This document shows, piece after piece, positions 10,515 through 19,672 of a stretch of 64,000 nucleotides of DNA. Numbering within the stretch: position 1 is the first letter of the stretch; each line of letters starts with the position of its first letter. Both the position numbers and the translations under genes were made by a program. The DNA is from Salisaeta longa DSM 21114 (GTDB lineage: Bacteria; Bacteroidota; Rhodothermia; Rhodothermales; Salinibacteraceae). Under the pieces are notes generated by a model. It worked only from the letters and a program-made list of their open reading frames with translations. It did not search any database and was not told where the DNA came from. The stretch is taken from positions 1,386,005-1,450,004 of the forward strand of contig NZ_ATTH01000001.1 in assembly GCF_000419585.1 (NCBI RefSeq). Direction: 5' to 3'.

Positions 10515-11246
10515 TCAGCTCTCCATCAGGCCCCGCTCGGCAAGCGATGTGAACGTTTCGCCGGCGATGATGAGGTGATCGTGCACCGGAATCCCCATGA
10601 GCTTGCCGGCGTCCACCAGCTGGCGCGTAATCTGGATATCTTGCCGGCTGGGCTCCGGGTTGCCCGACGGGTGGTTGTGCAGGCAAATCACGGCCGCCGC
10701 GTTCTCCAGAATGGCCTGCTCAAACACGGCCCGCGGCTCCACAATGCTCGCGGCCAGCCCACCTTCGCTTATCGTAAAGTCGTTCAGAATGACGTTGGCC
10801 GTATTCAGGTGCACGACCTTAAATATTTCCTTCTTTAGGTCACGCATCAGCGGGCCATAGACCGCCGCTACGTCGGCTGGGGCGCTCACCTGTACGCGCT
10901 CGCCGCCCTGTTGCGACTCCACGCGCCGCCCCACCTCAAACGCAGCCATCAGCTTGGTGGCCTTGGCCGGCCCGATGCCGCGCACACGCTCCAGCTCTTT
11001 CAACGCCCGCTGCGCTACGTCGCCCAGCGTCCCATAGGTTTGCAGCAACGATCGCCCCAGATCGACCGCGGAGAGGGTGCCCTCTTCCACCCGGATGCCA
11101 CTCCCCAGCAATATGGCGACGAGTTCGGCATCCGACAGCACCTGCGGGCCGTGCTTGCGGAGCTTCTCGCGCGGCTGATCGGACGGGTCCCACGCGTGGA
11201 TGGGCGAATTGTATGCGATGGGCGGCTCTTGCGAAGCGTCGGGCAT
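10515..11246 (-). CDS. radC: RadC-family JAMM-domain protein
   Basis: 243 residues. The N-terminal UPF0758 helical region (REKLRKHGPQVLSDAELVAI, LLGSG) contains a helix-hairpin-helix (VRGIGPAKATKLMAAFEVGRR). A C-terminal JAB/MPN metal site follows: HNHPSGNPEPSRQD with an upstream conserved Glu. The name is historical; a role in DNA repair is not firmly established. Start ATG 11246 removes an improbable N-terminal extension. Divergent from egtB with about 260 bases between them. Confidence 0.9.
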   Translation of the reverse strand: MPDASQEPPIAYNSPIHAWDPSDQPREKLRKHGPQVLSDAELVAILLGSGIRVEEGTLSAVDLGRSLLQTYGTLGDVAQRALKELERVRGIGPAKATKLMAAFEVGRRVESQQGGERVQVSAPADVAAVYGPLMRDLKKEIFKVVHLNTANVILNDFTISEGGLAASIVEPRAVFEQAILENAAAVICLHNHPSGNPEPSRQDIQITRQLVDAGKLMGIPVHDHLIIAGETFTSLAERGLMES

Positions 11247-11505
11247 GGGCGTTGGGATCTGCTGAGGCTGTGGACTGCGTAGACACGCGGCCGCTGCAAA
11301 GCGCAACGTCTCCTCTGCTGCAGCGCCATCCGGCCCAGCGCGCCGGCGCACGCCGCTGCGCGTGTAACATTCTCCGAACGCCGCCCACAAACATCCAAAC
11401 ACCGTTGCGTTGGCGCATGCCTCCCCATTACATAGTACGTGTAGCCTGCTTCATGCGCGCTGCGCAGTGTATCAGTTGCTTGCCTCAAGGACCACGCGCT
11501 TACAT

Positions 11506-12846
11506 ATGCCTACACTCACCTCTCCCGACGCGCCCGCTCGCGGCCCGCGCCTGCAAACCACCGATCGCGGAAGCATTGCCGAGCGCTACCGCATCACCCG
11601 CCGGTTTACCACGGACTTCTGTCGGCCCCTGAACACGGAAGACTACGTGGTGCAAACCAAGGAATTCGTAAGCCCTACCAAGTGGCATCTGGCGCACACA
11701 ACTTGGTTCTTTGAGACGTTCGTGCTGCGTGAGCACGACCCCAGTTACACACTGCTCAACGACCAGTATCCGTACCTCTTTAACTCGTACTACATTCAGG
11801 CCGGCGAGCGCCACTGCCGCGACCGGCGGGGGTACATCTCGCGGCCCACGGTGGAGCAGGTGTACGAGTACCGCGCCTACGTGGACGAGCACGTGGAGGC
11901 CTTGCTCGCCACTGCCTCGGCCGACGACCTCGACACCCTTGCGCCGCTGGTGGAGCTGGGCATTCACCACGAGCAGCAGCACCAGGAGCTGATGGTGACC
12001 GACCTGAAGCACGTCCTGTCGGTCAACCCGCTGCGGCCGGCCTACCGCGACGATCTTGCGCCGCCCACCGTGGACGCGATCCCTGCACTGGACTGGGTGG
12101 CTTTTGCAGACGAAGGCGTGTACGAGGTGGGCTATGACGGCGACGGCTTCTACTACGACAATGAAGGGCCCCGCCACAAGGAATACCGCCGGCCGTTTGC
12201 CCTGGCCAATCGGCTCGTAACGTGCGGAGAGTACCGCGCCTTTATGGAAGACGGCGGCTACGAGCGTCCCGAGCTGTGGCTTTCGGCCGGGTGGGCCACC
12301 GTGCAAGAACGCGACTGGACCGAGCCGTTCTACTGGGAGGAGCGCGAGGGCGAGTGGTACGTGTACACGCTGGGCGGCCTGCGCCCCTTGAACCCGCATG
12401 AGCCGGTGGCGCACCTCAGCTACTTCGAGGCCGAAGCGTATGCCCGCTGGGCCGGCGCCCGCTTGCCTGAAGAAGGCGAATGGGAGCTCGCGGCCCGCGA
12501 TGCGACCATCGAAGGCAATACCGTCGACGCCGGATACTTTCATCCCATTCCGCTCACCGACGACACGCCCGCCCACACGCCAGCCGCGGGCGACGGCGGC
12601 GCGCTCTACCAACTGTACGGCGACGTGTGGGAGTGGACCCGCTCGGCCTACAGCCCCTACCCGGGCTACGAGCCCCTGCCCGGCGCCATTGGCGAGTACA
12701 ACGGCAAGTTCATGTGCGGGCAGTACGTGCTGCGCGGCGGCTCGTGTGCCACCTCGCAATCGCACCTGCGGCCTACCTACCGCAACTACTTCCACCCCGA
12801 CGAAGCCTGGCAATTTATGGGACTGCGCCTCGCACAAGACCTCTGA
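11506..12846 (+). CDS. egtB: Ergothioneine biosynthesis sulfoxide synthase EgtB
   Basis: 446 residues. The N-terminal DinB-like bundle provides the iron ligands (HLAHTTWFFETFVLREHDP, then HHEQQHQELMVTDLKH). A central/C-terminal formylglycine-generating-enzyme-like domain follows (VGYDGDGFYYDNEGPRHKEY, GARLPEEGEWELAARDA, YGDVWEWTRSAYSPYPGY, LRGGSCATSQSHLRPTYRN). The enzyme couples hercynine to a thiol with O2. Mycobacterial EgtB uses gamma-glutamylcysteine made by EgtA and needs EgtC; neither is present nearby, so direct use of cysteine (as reported for other EgtB types) is likely. It is followed, after a structured 166-base spacer, by egtD on the same strand. Confidence 0.92.
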   Translation: MPTLTSPDAPARGPRLQTTDRGSIAERYRITRRFTTDFCRPLNTEDYVVQTKEFVSPTKWHLAHTTWFFETFVLREHDPSYTLLNDQYPYLFNSYYIQAGERHCRDRRGYISRPTVEQVYEYRAYVDEHVEALLATASADDLDTLAPLVELGIHHEQQHQELMVTDLKHVLSVNPLRPAYRDDLAPPTVDAIPALDWVAFADEGVYEVGYDGDGFYYDNEGPRHKEYRRPFALANRLVTCGEYRAFMEDGGYERPELWLSAGWATVQERDWTEPFYWEEREGEWYVYTLGGLRPLNPHEPVAHLSYFEAEAYARWAGARLPEEGEWELAARDATIEGNTVDAGYFHPIPLTDDTPAHTPAAGDGGALYQLYGDVWEWTRSAYSPYPGYEPLPGAIGEYNGKFMCGQYVLRGGSCATSQSHLRPTYRNYFHPDEAWQFMGLRLAQDL

Positions 12847-12969
12847 GAGCCTGTTTTAATCCTTGCCCTCGGGCTTGGGCCGTAGCCCCACTACGGACCG
12901 GCCCGAGGTCCGATATTTGCGCCATCGTTGCTGGCGCTCGCCGTCTGATGCAACATCAAAGCAGGTTCT
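12846..12969. repeat. MITE-like or REP-like structured insert between egtB and egtD
   Basis: Imperfect 15-bp terminal inverted repeats (12846-12860 and 12955-12969; 12 of 15 match, all three differences are transitions) enclose an 8-bp stem (12867-12874 with 12901-12908) nested around a 6-bp stem (12880-12885 with 12891-12896), and a second hairpin (12919-12924 with 12932-12937). The left end begins exactly at the egtB stop codon. No ORF inside. It may be a non-autonomous mobile element or an intergenic RNA structure controlling egtD. Confidence 0.45.
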
Positions 12970-13012
12970 AACACACGGCCCCGCACGTGCTTTCTACCAA
13001 CCACCTCTTTTT

Positions 13013-13987
13013 ATGACCGCCCCACCCGACGCGCTGCCCCTCATCGACTGCAACCCAGATCGGGGCTCCTTCCGAGACGATGTGCTGAACGGGTTGCAGC
13101 AATCGCCCAAGGACATTCCCTCGAAGTACCTGTACGACCGGCGCGGCTCGCAGCTGTTTGACGAGATTTGCACGCTGGACGCCTACTATCCCACCCGCAC
13201 CGAGCGCGCCATCATGCAAACGCACGGCAGCGCCATGACCGATGCCGTGGGCGCTGGCGTACAGCTCGTGGAATACGGCAGCGGAAGTAGCCTGAAGACG
13301 CGTGAGCTGCTCGACCGCCTCGACGGGCCCGCGCAGTACGTGCCGGTAGACATCTCGAAAGAGCATTTGCTGGAAGCCGCCGCCGCGATCGCAGAGGACT
13401 ACCCGCACATTCCCGTTCGTCCGGTGTGCGCCGACTACACCGCGCCGTTTCCGCTACCCGAAGCTCCTGCGGCCCAACGAACGGTGGTCTACTTTCCCGG
13501 CTCCACCATCGGCAACTTTCTGCCGGCGGAGGCGCAGGCCTTTCTGGAACATATCGCCGCGGTGATTGCGCCATCGGGCGGGCTGCTTGTGGGCGTCGAT
13601 TTGCGCAAGGACCCGGCGGTTCTTCGCCGCGCCTACAACGATCCAGAAGGCGTTACGGCCGCCTTCAACAAGAACCTGCTGCGTCGCATCAACCGAGAGC
13701 TCGAAGGTACCTTTGCGCTCGATCAGTTCCGCCACGATGCCCCCTGGATCGCCGACAAAAGCCGTATCGAGATGCACCTCGTTAGCACAATGGCCCAAAC
13801 GGCAACGGTCGCCGGACAGTCGTTTTCCTTTGCAGAAGGCGAGGTGATCCGCACGGAGTACTCGCACAAATACACGCTGGACGCGTTTGCACAGCGGGCG
13901 CAGCGGGCCGGACTGGCCGTGCGCGACGTATGGACCGACGCCCGCGACTGGTTCAGCGTGCAGTACCTTACACCCGTTTCCTCGTGA
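13013..13987 (+). CDS. egtD: L-histidine N-alpha-methyltransferase EgtD
   Basis: 324 residues. SAM-dependent trimethylation of histidine to hercynine, the first step of ergothioneine synthesis. Family features: PSKYLYDRRGSQLFDEIC, LDAYYPTRTERAIM, the SAM-binding block LVEYGSGSSLKTRELLDRL, YVPVDISKEHL, VVYFPGSTIGNFLP, GVDLRKDPAVL, and the C-terminal histidine-binding segment RIEMHLVS ... YSHKYTLDAF. ATG 13013 gives the normal length; the longer frame enters the structured spacer. It works with egtB upstream. Confidence 0.95.
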   Translation: MTAPPDALPLIDCNPDRGSFRDDVLNGLQQSPKDIPSKYLYDRRGSQLFDEICTLDAYYPTRTERAIMQTHGSAMTDAVGAGVQLVEYGSGSSLKTRELLDRLDGPAQYVPVDISKEHLLEAAAAIAEDYPHIPVRPVCADYTAPFPLPEAPAAQRTVVYFPGSTIGNFLPAEAQAFLEHIAAVIAPSGGLLVGVDLRKDPAVLRRAYNDPEGVTAAFNKNLLRRINRELEGTFALDQFRHDAPWIADKSRIEMHLVSTMAQTATVAGQSFSFAEGEVIRTEYSHKYTLDAFAQRAQRAGLAVRDVWTDARDWFSVQYLTPVSS

Positions 13988-14011
13988 CCGCGTCGCGCCG
14001 TGCCGCTGCAG

Positions 14012-15328
14012 CTACGCGGCGGAAGCTAGATCGACGGCCGCCTCGTGACGCGCCTGTGGGCGTGCCACGCGCGGGGCCCACTCGGCCGCATGACGCCGCG
14101 ACCGCCAGTAGACGATCCCACTCTTGAGCGCGCCGCGCACTTCGCAGGCCACCAGCTGCTGCTGGACCGCATCGCCCGCGCGCCACGCCTGCAGCCAGCG
14201 GCTCACCCGATGGCGCAGCCACCAGGGCACGATGGCCGCAAAGCTCTTCCACTGCCCGGGGTACGCCGCCAGGCTGCGGAAGGCAAAGCTCCAAAACCCC
14301 GTGCCCCACGTGGTGAGCTGTCGCTGCAGCGCCTCCAGCGTCGCGCGGTGCTGATGCCACACAAGGGCTCGCGGCTCATACACGAGCGTGTGGCCTTCCT
14401 GGATGATGCGGAAGTACATCTCCAGGTCGCCGCCGCCTTGCGTGGGGGTGCCTACATCGAGTGCCGGGTCGAAGCCGCCGACGTGATCAAAGACCTCCGC
14501 TCGAAACGCCATGTTGGCCCCCGTGCCAAAGCGGCCGGCGTTGTGGTGATAGATTCGCGGCGGCGTCTCGCCAAAGAAGCGCAGCGCATACCGCCGACGC
14601 TTGTACCCGCGCTCAAAGCCGCCGTACGACTCAAACAGTTGTTGCGCCGGCGTATCGAGCGCCTCAGGCACCACCAGTCCACACACCGCCATGGCCTCGG
14701 GCGTGTCGGCAAACGCACCCACCAGCGCAGTCACCCACAGCGGGTCGACGCGCACGTCGTCATCGGTGTACGCCACAATGCTTCCGCGGGCTTCGGCGAG
14801 GGCCCTGTTGCGGGCATTGTTGAGCCCCGGACGCGGTTCACGCACGTAACGAACGGAGGGGAAACGCGTGCGCACCAGCCGTTCGGTGGCATCGCTCGAT
14901 GGCGCATTGTCCACTACGAGCAGATCTACGGCCGGATACCGGAGCCGCTGCAGCGCTGCCAGGCAGGCCGCGAGGGCGTCGGGACGGTCGCGGGTGCACA
15001 CGGCCACCGTAACGAGTGGTTGCGTGCCGGTTGTCGTGAGCCGGTGCGCCGCGGCTCCTACCAGCCCTTCATGCTGAAGCTGCGAATCCGTCGGCGGCGG
15101 CGTTCCGTCGGGCAGGTGGTCGCGCCAAATGATCGTTGTATCGGCGGCAATGGCTCCTGCGAGCGTCTCCGCTGCACAGGTTCCCGCTGCAAGGGGCACA
15201 TCCACCCGGCCGACCGGCTGCAGCCCAAGACACACCAAAACGTGGAGCGACGCGTAGCCGTGCAATCCGTGGAAGGAGGGCACCGGCGCGGACAGGTCGA
15301 CGCGTGTTACGTACGCAGGGGCAGACAT
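14012..15328 (-). CDS. Family 2 glycosyltransferase
   Basis: 438 residues. The GT-A fold begins near residue 100 (VTVAVCTRDRPDALAACLAAL, LLVVDNAPSSD) and has a DDD divalent-metal motif (GSIVAYTDDDVRVDPLW). The later ED-like block is replaced by GGGDLEMYFRIIQEGHTLVYEP. The N-terminal ~95 residues are not a standard GT2 part and start with a repeated-looking VTRVDLSAPVPSF. The C-terminal region is basic and amphipathic (WWLRHRVSRWLQAWRAG), so it may touch the membrane. Sugar donor and acceptor are unknown. Convergent with egtD, 24 bases apart. Confidence 0.85.
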   Translation of the reverse strand: MSAPAYVTRVDLSAPVPSFHGLHGYASLHVLVCLGLQPVGRVDVPLAAGTCAAETLAGAIAADTTIIWRDHLPDGTPPPTDSQLQHEGLVGAAAHRLTTTGTQPLVTVAVCTRDRPDALAACLAALQRLRYPAVDLLVVDNAPSSDATERLVRTRFPSVRYVREPRPGLNNARNRALAEARGSIVAYTDDDVRVDPLWVTALVGAFADTPEAMAVCGLVVPEALDTPAQQLFESYGGFERGYKRRRYALRFFGETPPRIYHHNAGRFGTGANMAFRAEVFDHVGGFDPALDVGTPTQGGGDLEMYFRIIQEGHTLVYEPRALVWHQHRATLEALQRQLTTWGTGFWSFAFRSLAAYPGQWKSFAAIVPWWLRHRVSRWLQAWRAGDAVQQQLVACEVRGALKSGIVYWRSRRHAAEWAPRVARPQARHEAAVDLASAA

Positions 15329-15580
15329 AGGCGGAGGATACGGGCCATCGGAAAAGGGGTGACCGCCAATATCGCCCACACGCCCAAGGCCCCAACACCC
15401 AAACCGGCGCGGGGACTATGCGCCTTTGGCGCAATCCCAAACCGATGTGCGCCGTACAAGCGCATGCGAGATCCGGCGCTGCCAGTCGAATGGCTGTCTC
15501 CTTGATCGCCCCACAGGGAGCTGGACCATATCTGCACCACCTCACATCCCGTTACCGCGGACGTTTCAGGCAAGCCGTTG

Positions 15581-16069
15581 TCAAGCCTCGGAGGTTGAAC
15601 CGGGCGTCGCAAACACCGCCTCCCACTCTACTGCAATATCCGTCACCGGATCGGTAATCGTGCCGCTGGAATACGTCGTCGATTCCATCCCCGCAGTGAA
15701 TACGGTGATGGTTTTCAGCGGCGGCAGCACCAACCAACACGACTGCACCCCGTGCTCCAACAGATCACGAATTTTGTCCAGCAGGTCTTGCATGCCCTGG
15801 GTGGGCGAAGCGATTTCGACAGCGGTTAGCGGCGGCTCGGTTACGCGCACTTCATCGACCGAAAAGTCAACAGACAGATCGCGATACACAACCAAATCTG
15901 GCGTAACGTCAAGGTCGCCGAGACGAAGCGTCAGTTCGCTGAGCACCTGATACTTTGGACGATATCCAGAGAGAGTAACGATCAGGTTGGTTTGAGCAAT
16001 GCTATGCAGTTTGCTTGGCATGGGCTTGCCGCGCTCTTCTTCGTAAGCGGAACGTGTGACGGTCTCCAT
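15581..16069 (-). CDS. Uma2-family (DUF820) PD-(D/E)XK nuclease-like protein
   Basis: 162 residues. The Uma2 core is visible: LTLRLGDLDVTPDLVVY, then PPLTAVEIASPTQGMQDLLDKIRDLLEHGVQSCWLVLP, which corresponds to the D...ExS...K...Y/W pattern of this restriction-endonuclease-like fold. These proteins are abundant in cyanobacteria and Rhodothermota and usually stand alone; biological role unresolved. ATG 16069 chosen; a longer frame to 16129 adds a basic leader that looks non-native. No methyltransferase partner adjacent. Confidence 0.75.
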   Translation of the reverse strand: METVTRSAYEEERGKPMPSKLHSIAQTNLIVTLSGYRPKYQVLSELTLRLGDLDVTPDLVVYRDLSVDFSVDEVRVTEPPLTAVEIASPTQGMQDLLDKIRDLLEHGVQSCWLVLPPLKTITVFTAGMESTTYSSGTITDPVTDIAVEWEAVFATPGSTSEA

Positions 16070-16261
16070 GGCACGCAGGGCAATTCGGTGGAGAAAGGGT
16101 GAACCGGTGATGGTGGTACGCGGAGACACTCGGGATGTGCCGACACGCCGCGCGCGCGATCATCCAGGGCTCATTGCTGGACGCCCCCCGCAAACGACTG
16201 TCCCCACGGCACTCGGAACGTCGCCTCGTTGCGCCAACCACCCAACCAGGAGCCACAAACG

Positions 16262-16296
16262 CGGGCAGGATCCGGCGATGTGCCGAACCCTGCCCG
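16262..16296. terminator. Stem-loop downstream of aceA
   Basis: A 15-base arm (16262-16276) pairs with 16282-16296 with a few mismatches around a 5-base loop. It lies 36 bases beyond the aceA stop. There is no clear U-run on the aceA side, so it may be an mRNA 3'-end stabiliser instead of an intrinsic terminator. Confidence 0.45.
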
Positions 16297-16332
16297 TGCT
16301 CCTTTCACGCAATGAACGACGCCGCCTGCAGA

Positions 16333-17628
16333 TCAGGCGAATTGCGCGTTCTCGGTCGATCCTTCCATGGCGCCGGTGCTCGCCGTACCGCCGGTGATGA
16401 CGTTCTTTACGGCATCGAAGTAACCGGTGCCCACTTCGCGCTGGTGCTTGGTGGCCGTATAGCCGTCGTCCTCCGAGGCAAACTCGGCCTCCTGCAGCTC
16501 GGCGTAGGCCGCCATGCCGCGTTCGCTGTAGCCTTTGGCCAGCGTAAACATGCTGTGGTTGAGCGCATGAAAGCCTGCCAGGGTAACGAACTGGAACGCG
16601 TAGCCCATGGCGCCCAGCTCGCGCTGAAACGTTGCGATCTCCGCATCCGTGAGGTGCGCTTTCCAGTTGAAGCTCGGCGAACAATTGTACGCCAGCTTCT
16701 TGCCGGGGAACCGCTCGTGAATCGCTTCGGCAAACTGACGCGCCTCGTCGAGGTCGGGCCGCGAGGTTTCAAACCACAGCAGATCGGCGTAGGGCGCGTA
16801 CGCTAAGCTCCGCATCGTGGCCATCTCCAGGCCGCCGCTGATGCGGTGGAAGCCTTCGCTTGTACGCTCCTCATCGGTGATAAACGGACGGTCGCGGGCG
16901 TCGATGTCGCTCGTCAGCAGCTTGGCGCTGTCGGCGTCGGTGCGCGCGATCAGTACCGTGGGCACGCCGAGCACGTCGGCCGCCAAGCGGGCGCTGGTGA
17001 GCACCTCAATGAACTGCTGCGTGGGCACGAGCACCTTGCCGCCCAGGTGTCCGCATTTCTTTTCGGCGGCCAGCTGATCTTCGAAGTGCACGCCCCCGGC
17101 GCCGGCTTCAATCATGGCTTTCATCAGCTCGTACGCGTGCAGCACGCCGCCGTGGCCCGCCTCGGCATCGGCCACAATGGGCGCCATCCAGTGGACGCTA
17201 TCGTCGCCTTCGGCATGATGCAACTCATCGGCCCGCTTCAGCGCGTTGTTGATGCGGCGAATGACGTCGGGCACGCTGTTCGACGCGTACAGGCTTTGGT
17301 CGGGGTACATCTGCCGGCTGAGGTTCGCGTCGGCCGCCACCTGCCAGCCGCTTAGGTAGATGGCTTTCAGGCCCGCCTTTACTTGCTGCATGGCCTGATT
17401 TCCGGTGAGCGCGCCCAGGGCGTTCACGTACGGCTCGTCGTCCATCAGCGCCCAGAGGCGTTCAGCGCCCATGCGGGCGAGCGTGTGCTCCACTTGAAAT
17501 GAGCCGCGTAGGCGCAGTACATCTTCGCCGGTGTACGGACGCTTGATGCCGTTCCATCGCGCCTCCTGGCGCCATTGGCGCTCCAACGTGGCGGCTTCGG
17601 TTCGGTCGTTGGTGTGTTCGGTAGTCAT
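16333..17628 (-). CDS. aceA: Isocitrate lyase
   Basis: 431 residues, typical prokaryotic length. The catalytic loop KKCGHLGGK lies near residue 189. Other active-site segments: the Mg-binding [49 protein letters not shown] and [17 protein letters not shown]. Cleaves isocitrate to glyoxylate and succinate. It lies 45 bases downstream of aceB on the same strand, forming a glyoxylate-shunt operon divergent from a RamB/ScfR-type regulator. Confidence 0.96.
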   Translation of the reverse strand: MTTEHTNDRTEAATLERQWRQEARWNGIKRPYTGEDVLRLRGSFQVEHTLARMGAERLWALMDDEPYVNALGALTGNQAMQQVKAGLKAIYLSGWQVAADANLSRQMYPDQSLYASNSVPDVIRRINNALKRADELHHAEGDDSVHWMAPIVADAEAGHGGVLHAYELMKAMIEAGAGGVHFEDQLAAEKKCGHLGGKVLVPTQQFIEVLTSARLAADVLGVPTVLIARTDADSAKLLTSDIDARDRPFITDEERTSEGFHRISGGLEMATMRSLAYAPYADLLWFETSRPDLDEARQFAEAIHERFPGKKLAYNCSPSFNWKAHLTDAEIATFQRELGAMGYAFQFVTLAGFHALNHSMFTLAKGYSERGMAAYAELQEAEFASEDDGYTATKHQREVGTGYFDAVKNVITGGTASTGAMEGSTENAQFA

Positions 17629-17673
17629 GGGATGTCCTGTCAGGTTATTCGTGAGCAACAAACCTATGATTGG

Positions 17674-19413
17674 TTAGCACGAGGACTGCTCAATGAGCCA
17701 GCGCTTGTGGTCGGGGTGCCCAAAGAGCTCCGATGCACAGGCCAAAAACGGCCGGAAGCGCTCCTCGGTAAAGATGTGTTCGGCGTCGTGCCGGGCCTGA
17801 CGATAGCGCGCGACTTCTTGCTCGATGAAGGCTTCGGAGCGATCGGCAAACGCATCGCGCACTTCGGCTTCGATGGTTGCCATCTCCTCGTCAAACACCT
17901 GCTTGATGAGCGGGCGGTCTACCGTTTCGCCGTCGTCGAGCGTCACGCCATGATGCAGCCATTGCCACGTCTGCGCCCGCGAGATCTCGAACGTGGCCAG
18001 GTCCTCCATCCGGTGGTCCCACGCCACGCAGCCAATGTCCTGATTCCAGCCCTTCATGTAGCCGATGGAGACGCGCACGTTTACGCGCAGCCCGTCGAGC
18101 GTTTTGGGCCCCGTGGCCTTCGGGAGCAGATCGGGCCGCTCCGGGATGTCGGGGCGCACATCGAGCTGGTGCGTGCTGCCCTTGGCCTCCAGCACGTCGT
18201 TGAAGGGCTGCATGGCCGGACCAATGAAGTACGGGTGCGAGACCCAGCATCCATCGTGGCCAATGGACGCCTCAAACTCTTTGTCTTCAACCACCTTTGC
18301 CACCTGCTCCTGACGGAGGGCTTCGGTCCGCCCCGGTGTTTGCGGGGCCATGCCGCCCATTCCAAACGCGCCGTGCTTGTGGCACACGTCGATGAGGTGC
18401 TTAACGTAGGCTTCCATCCACGGGCGGTTCATGCCAATGGAGTTGCGGTCGGCCAGCACGCGGTCGTCGTGGGTGCGCAGGCACTTGATGTCGCTAAAGA
18501 TTTTATCCCAGCGCCCGCCATTGAGTCCGGCGGCATGCGCGCGGAATTCGTAGAGGATCTCCTCCATTTGAAAGGCCGCGGGCAGCGTCTCAATCAGAAA
18601 CGTGGCCTTGAACGTGCCCGTGGGGATGTCGAGCGCGTCTTGGAGGGCCACAAACAGCCGGTTGAACCAGCGGGCCTCGGTGTAATGCTCCACCTTGGGC
18701 ACGTAGTACTTGGGCGTTTTGCCCTGTTCGATGAGCGTGTGCGCCGAGTGGAACGCCACGAGTGCCAGGTCGATGATGGCCCCTGCAACGGGCTCACCGT
18801 CGACCCGCACATTGCTCTCGTCCAGATGCAACCCCCGAATGCGCACCATCAGCAGGGGCATGTCGTCGGGGTCGAGGGTGTACGTTTTGAGGACGTTGCC
18901 GCTTGCGTCGGTCTTTTCATGGCGCAGGGTGCCCGCAGCGGCCGCTTTCACGTTCAGCACCCCCTGCATGACGTTGTCCCACGAGGGCTTCATCGAGTCC
19001 TCGAAGTCGAGCATGGCCGCATCGGCCCGGTGGCCGTCGTCGGTGCGGCTGAGCATGTTAATGACCATCTTGGGATCGCTGACCGGGCCGGTAATTTCCA
19101 CGCGGCGCGGGCGACAATCGGACGGAAGCGGTTCCACCTGCCAATCTGTGTGGGCCTCGGGGTGGGCGTCAGGCGGCAAGTAGCCCGGCACGTCGCCCGC
19201 GGCGTACGCAGCGTAGCGCTCGTCGCGCGCCGCCAGGAGGGCCTTGCGGTCGGCATTGAGCGCGCGATGCAGCGAAGCGATCAGCGCCACCGCTTCGTCG
19301 GTGAGCACCTGACGGGCCTGCGGGGTCCAGGCAGCCGCATTGATGGTAACGCCGTCGGCCAAGGCGTGCCACGACACGTCGGCCGTGGGCGGAGGGGCGG
19401 TTATGGAAGTCAT
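17674..19413 (-). CDS. aceB: Malate synthase A
   Basis: 579 residues. Malate synthase A landmarks include RRVEITGPVSDPKMVINML, AMLDFEDSMKPSWDN (catalytic-loop Asp/Glu), YYVPKVEHYTEARWFN, FKATFLIETLPAAFQMEEIL, GLNGGRWDKIFS, and the C-terminal SIGYMKGWNQDIGCVAWDHRMEDLATFEISR with the general-base Asp region. Condenses glyoxylate with acetyl-CoA. ATG 19413 preferred over an in-frame TTG at 19443. First gene of aceB-aceA. Confidence 0.96.
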   Translation of the reverse strand: MTSITAPPPTADVSWHALADGVTINAAAWTPQARQVLTDEAVALIASLHRALNADRKALLAARDERYAAYAAGDVPGYLPPDAHPEAHTDWQVEPLPSDCRPRRVEITGPVSDPKMVINMLSRTDDGHRADAAMLDFEDSMKPSWDNVMQGVLNVKAAAAGTLRHEKTDASGNVLKTYTLDPDDMPLLMVRIRGLHLDESNVRVDGEPVAGAIIDLALVAFHSAHTLIEQGKTPKYYVPKVEHYTEARWFNRLFVALQDALDIPTGTFKATFLIETLPAAFQMEEILYEFRAHAAGLNGGRWDKIFSDIKCLRTHDDRVLADRNSIGMNRPWMEAYVKHLIDVCHKHGAFGMGGMAPQTPGRTEALRQEQVAKVVEDKEFEASIGHDGCWVSHPYFIGPAMQPFNDVLEAKGSTHQLDVRPDIPERPDLLPKATGPKTLDGLRVNVRVSIGYMKGWNQDIGCVAWDHRMEDLATFEISRAQTWQWLHHGVTLDDGETVDRPLIKQVFDEEMATIEAEVRDAFADRSEAFIEQEVARYRQARHDAEHIFTEERFRPFLACASELFGHPDHKRWLIEQSSC

Positions 19414-19479
19414 GAGCACGTTGGGGTCTGATGTACGCGACAACTGCCTAACAATAGGTTTGAGCGAATATACTTGTCA

Positions 19480-19493
19480 AGCGAAATTTCGCT
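19480..19493. promoter_or_regulatory. Perfect 14-bp palindrome, candidate operator of aceB regulator
   Basis: AGCGAAATTTCGCT is its own reverse complement and lies 67 bases upstream of the aceB start codon, in the region shared with the divergent regulator gene. The half-site AGCGAA recurs at 19463-19468 and in the second inverted repeat at 19549-19563. Likely bound by the adjacent RamB/ScfR-type protein (inference). Confidence 0.55.
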
Positions 19494-19548
19494 ATTTGGG
19501 AATTTAGTGAACCGCCCAGCGCACGTCTTTACGTTTTGTTCATGAACT

Positions 19549-19563
19549 TTCGCTAAAAGCGAA
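19549..19563. promoter_or_regulatory. Second inverted repeat with the same half-site
   Basis: TTCGCT-AAA-AGCGAA, a 6-bp inverted repeat with a 3-base spacer. Same half-site as the palindrome at 19480 but in the opposite arm order. It is centred 63 bases from the other repeat and about 110 bases before the regulator start, a position suited to autoregulation. Confidence 0.5.
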
Positions 19564-19672
19564 GAATTGAAGCGACGGCTGATGCAATATCTTTCCTTGG
19601 GTGTTGCGGCGCTTACGGCCTTTGGCGCACCGGTCCTTCGCTTTTGTTTCTGTTTCCCTGCTCCTTTGCACG

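Noticed and set aside
15329-15580. Possible small gene between the glycosyltransferase and Uma2 genes
   Set aside because: Open frames here overlap the neighbours and lack protein-like composition; no RNA structure stood out.
17575-19431. Rightward 618-codon open frame over aceB
   Set aside because: Exact shadow of the malate synthase gene; no recognisable protein features.
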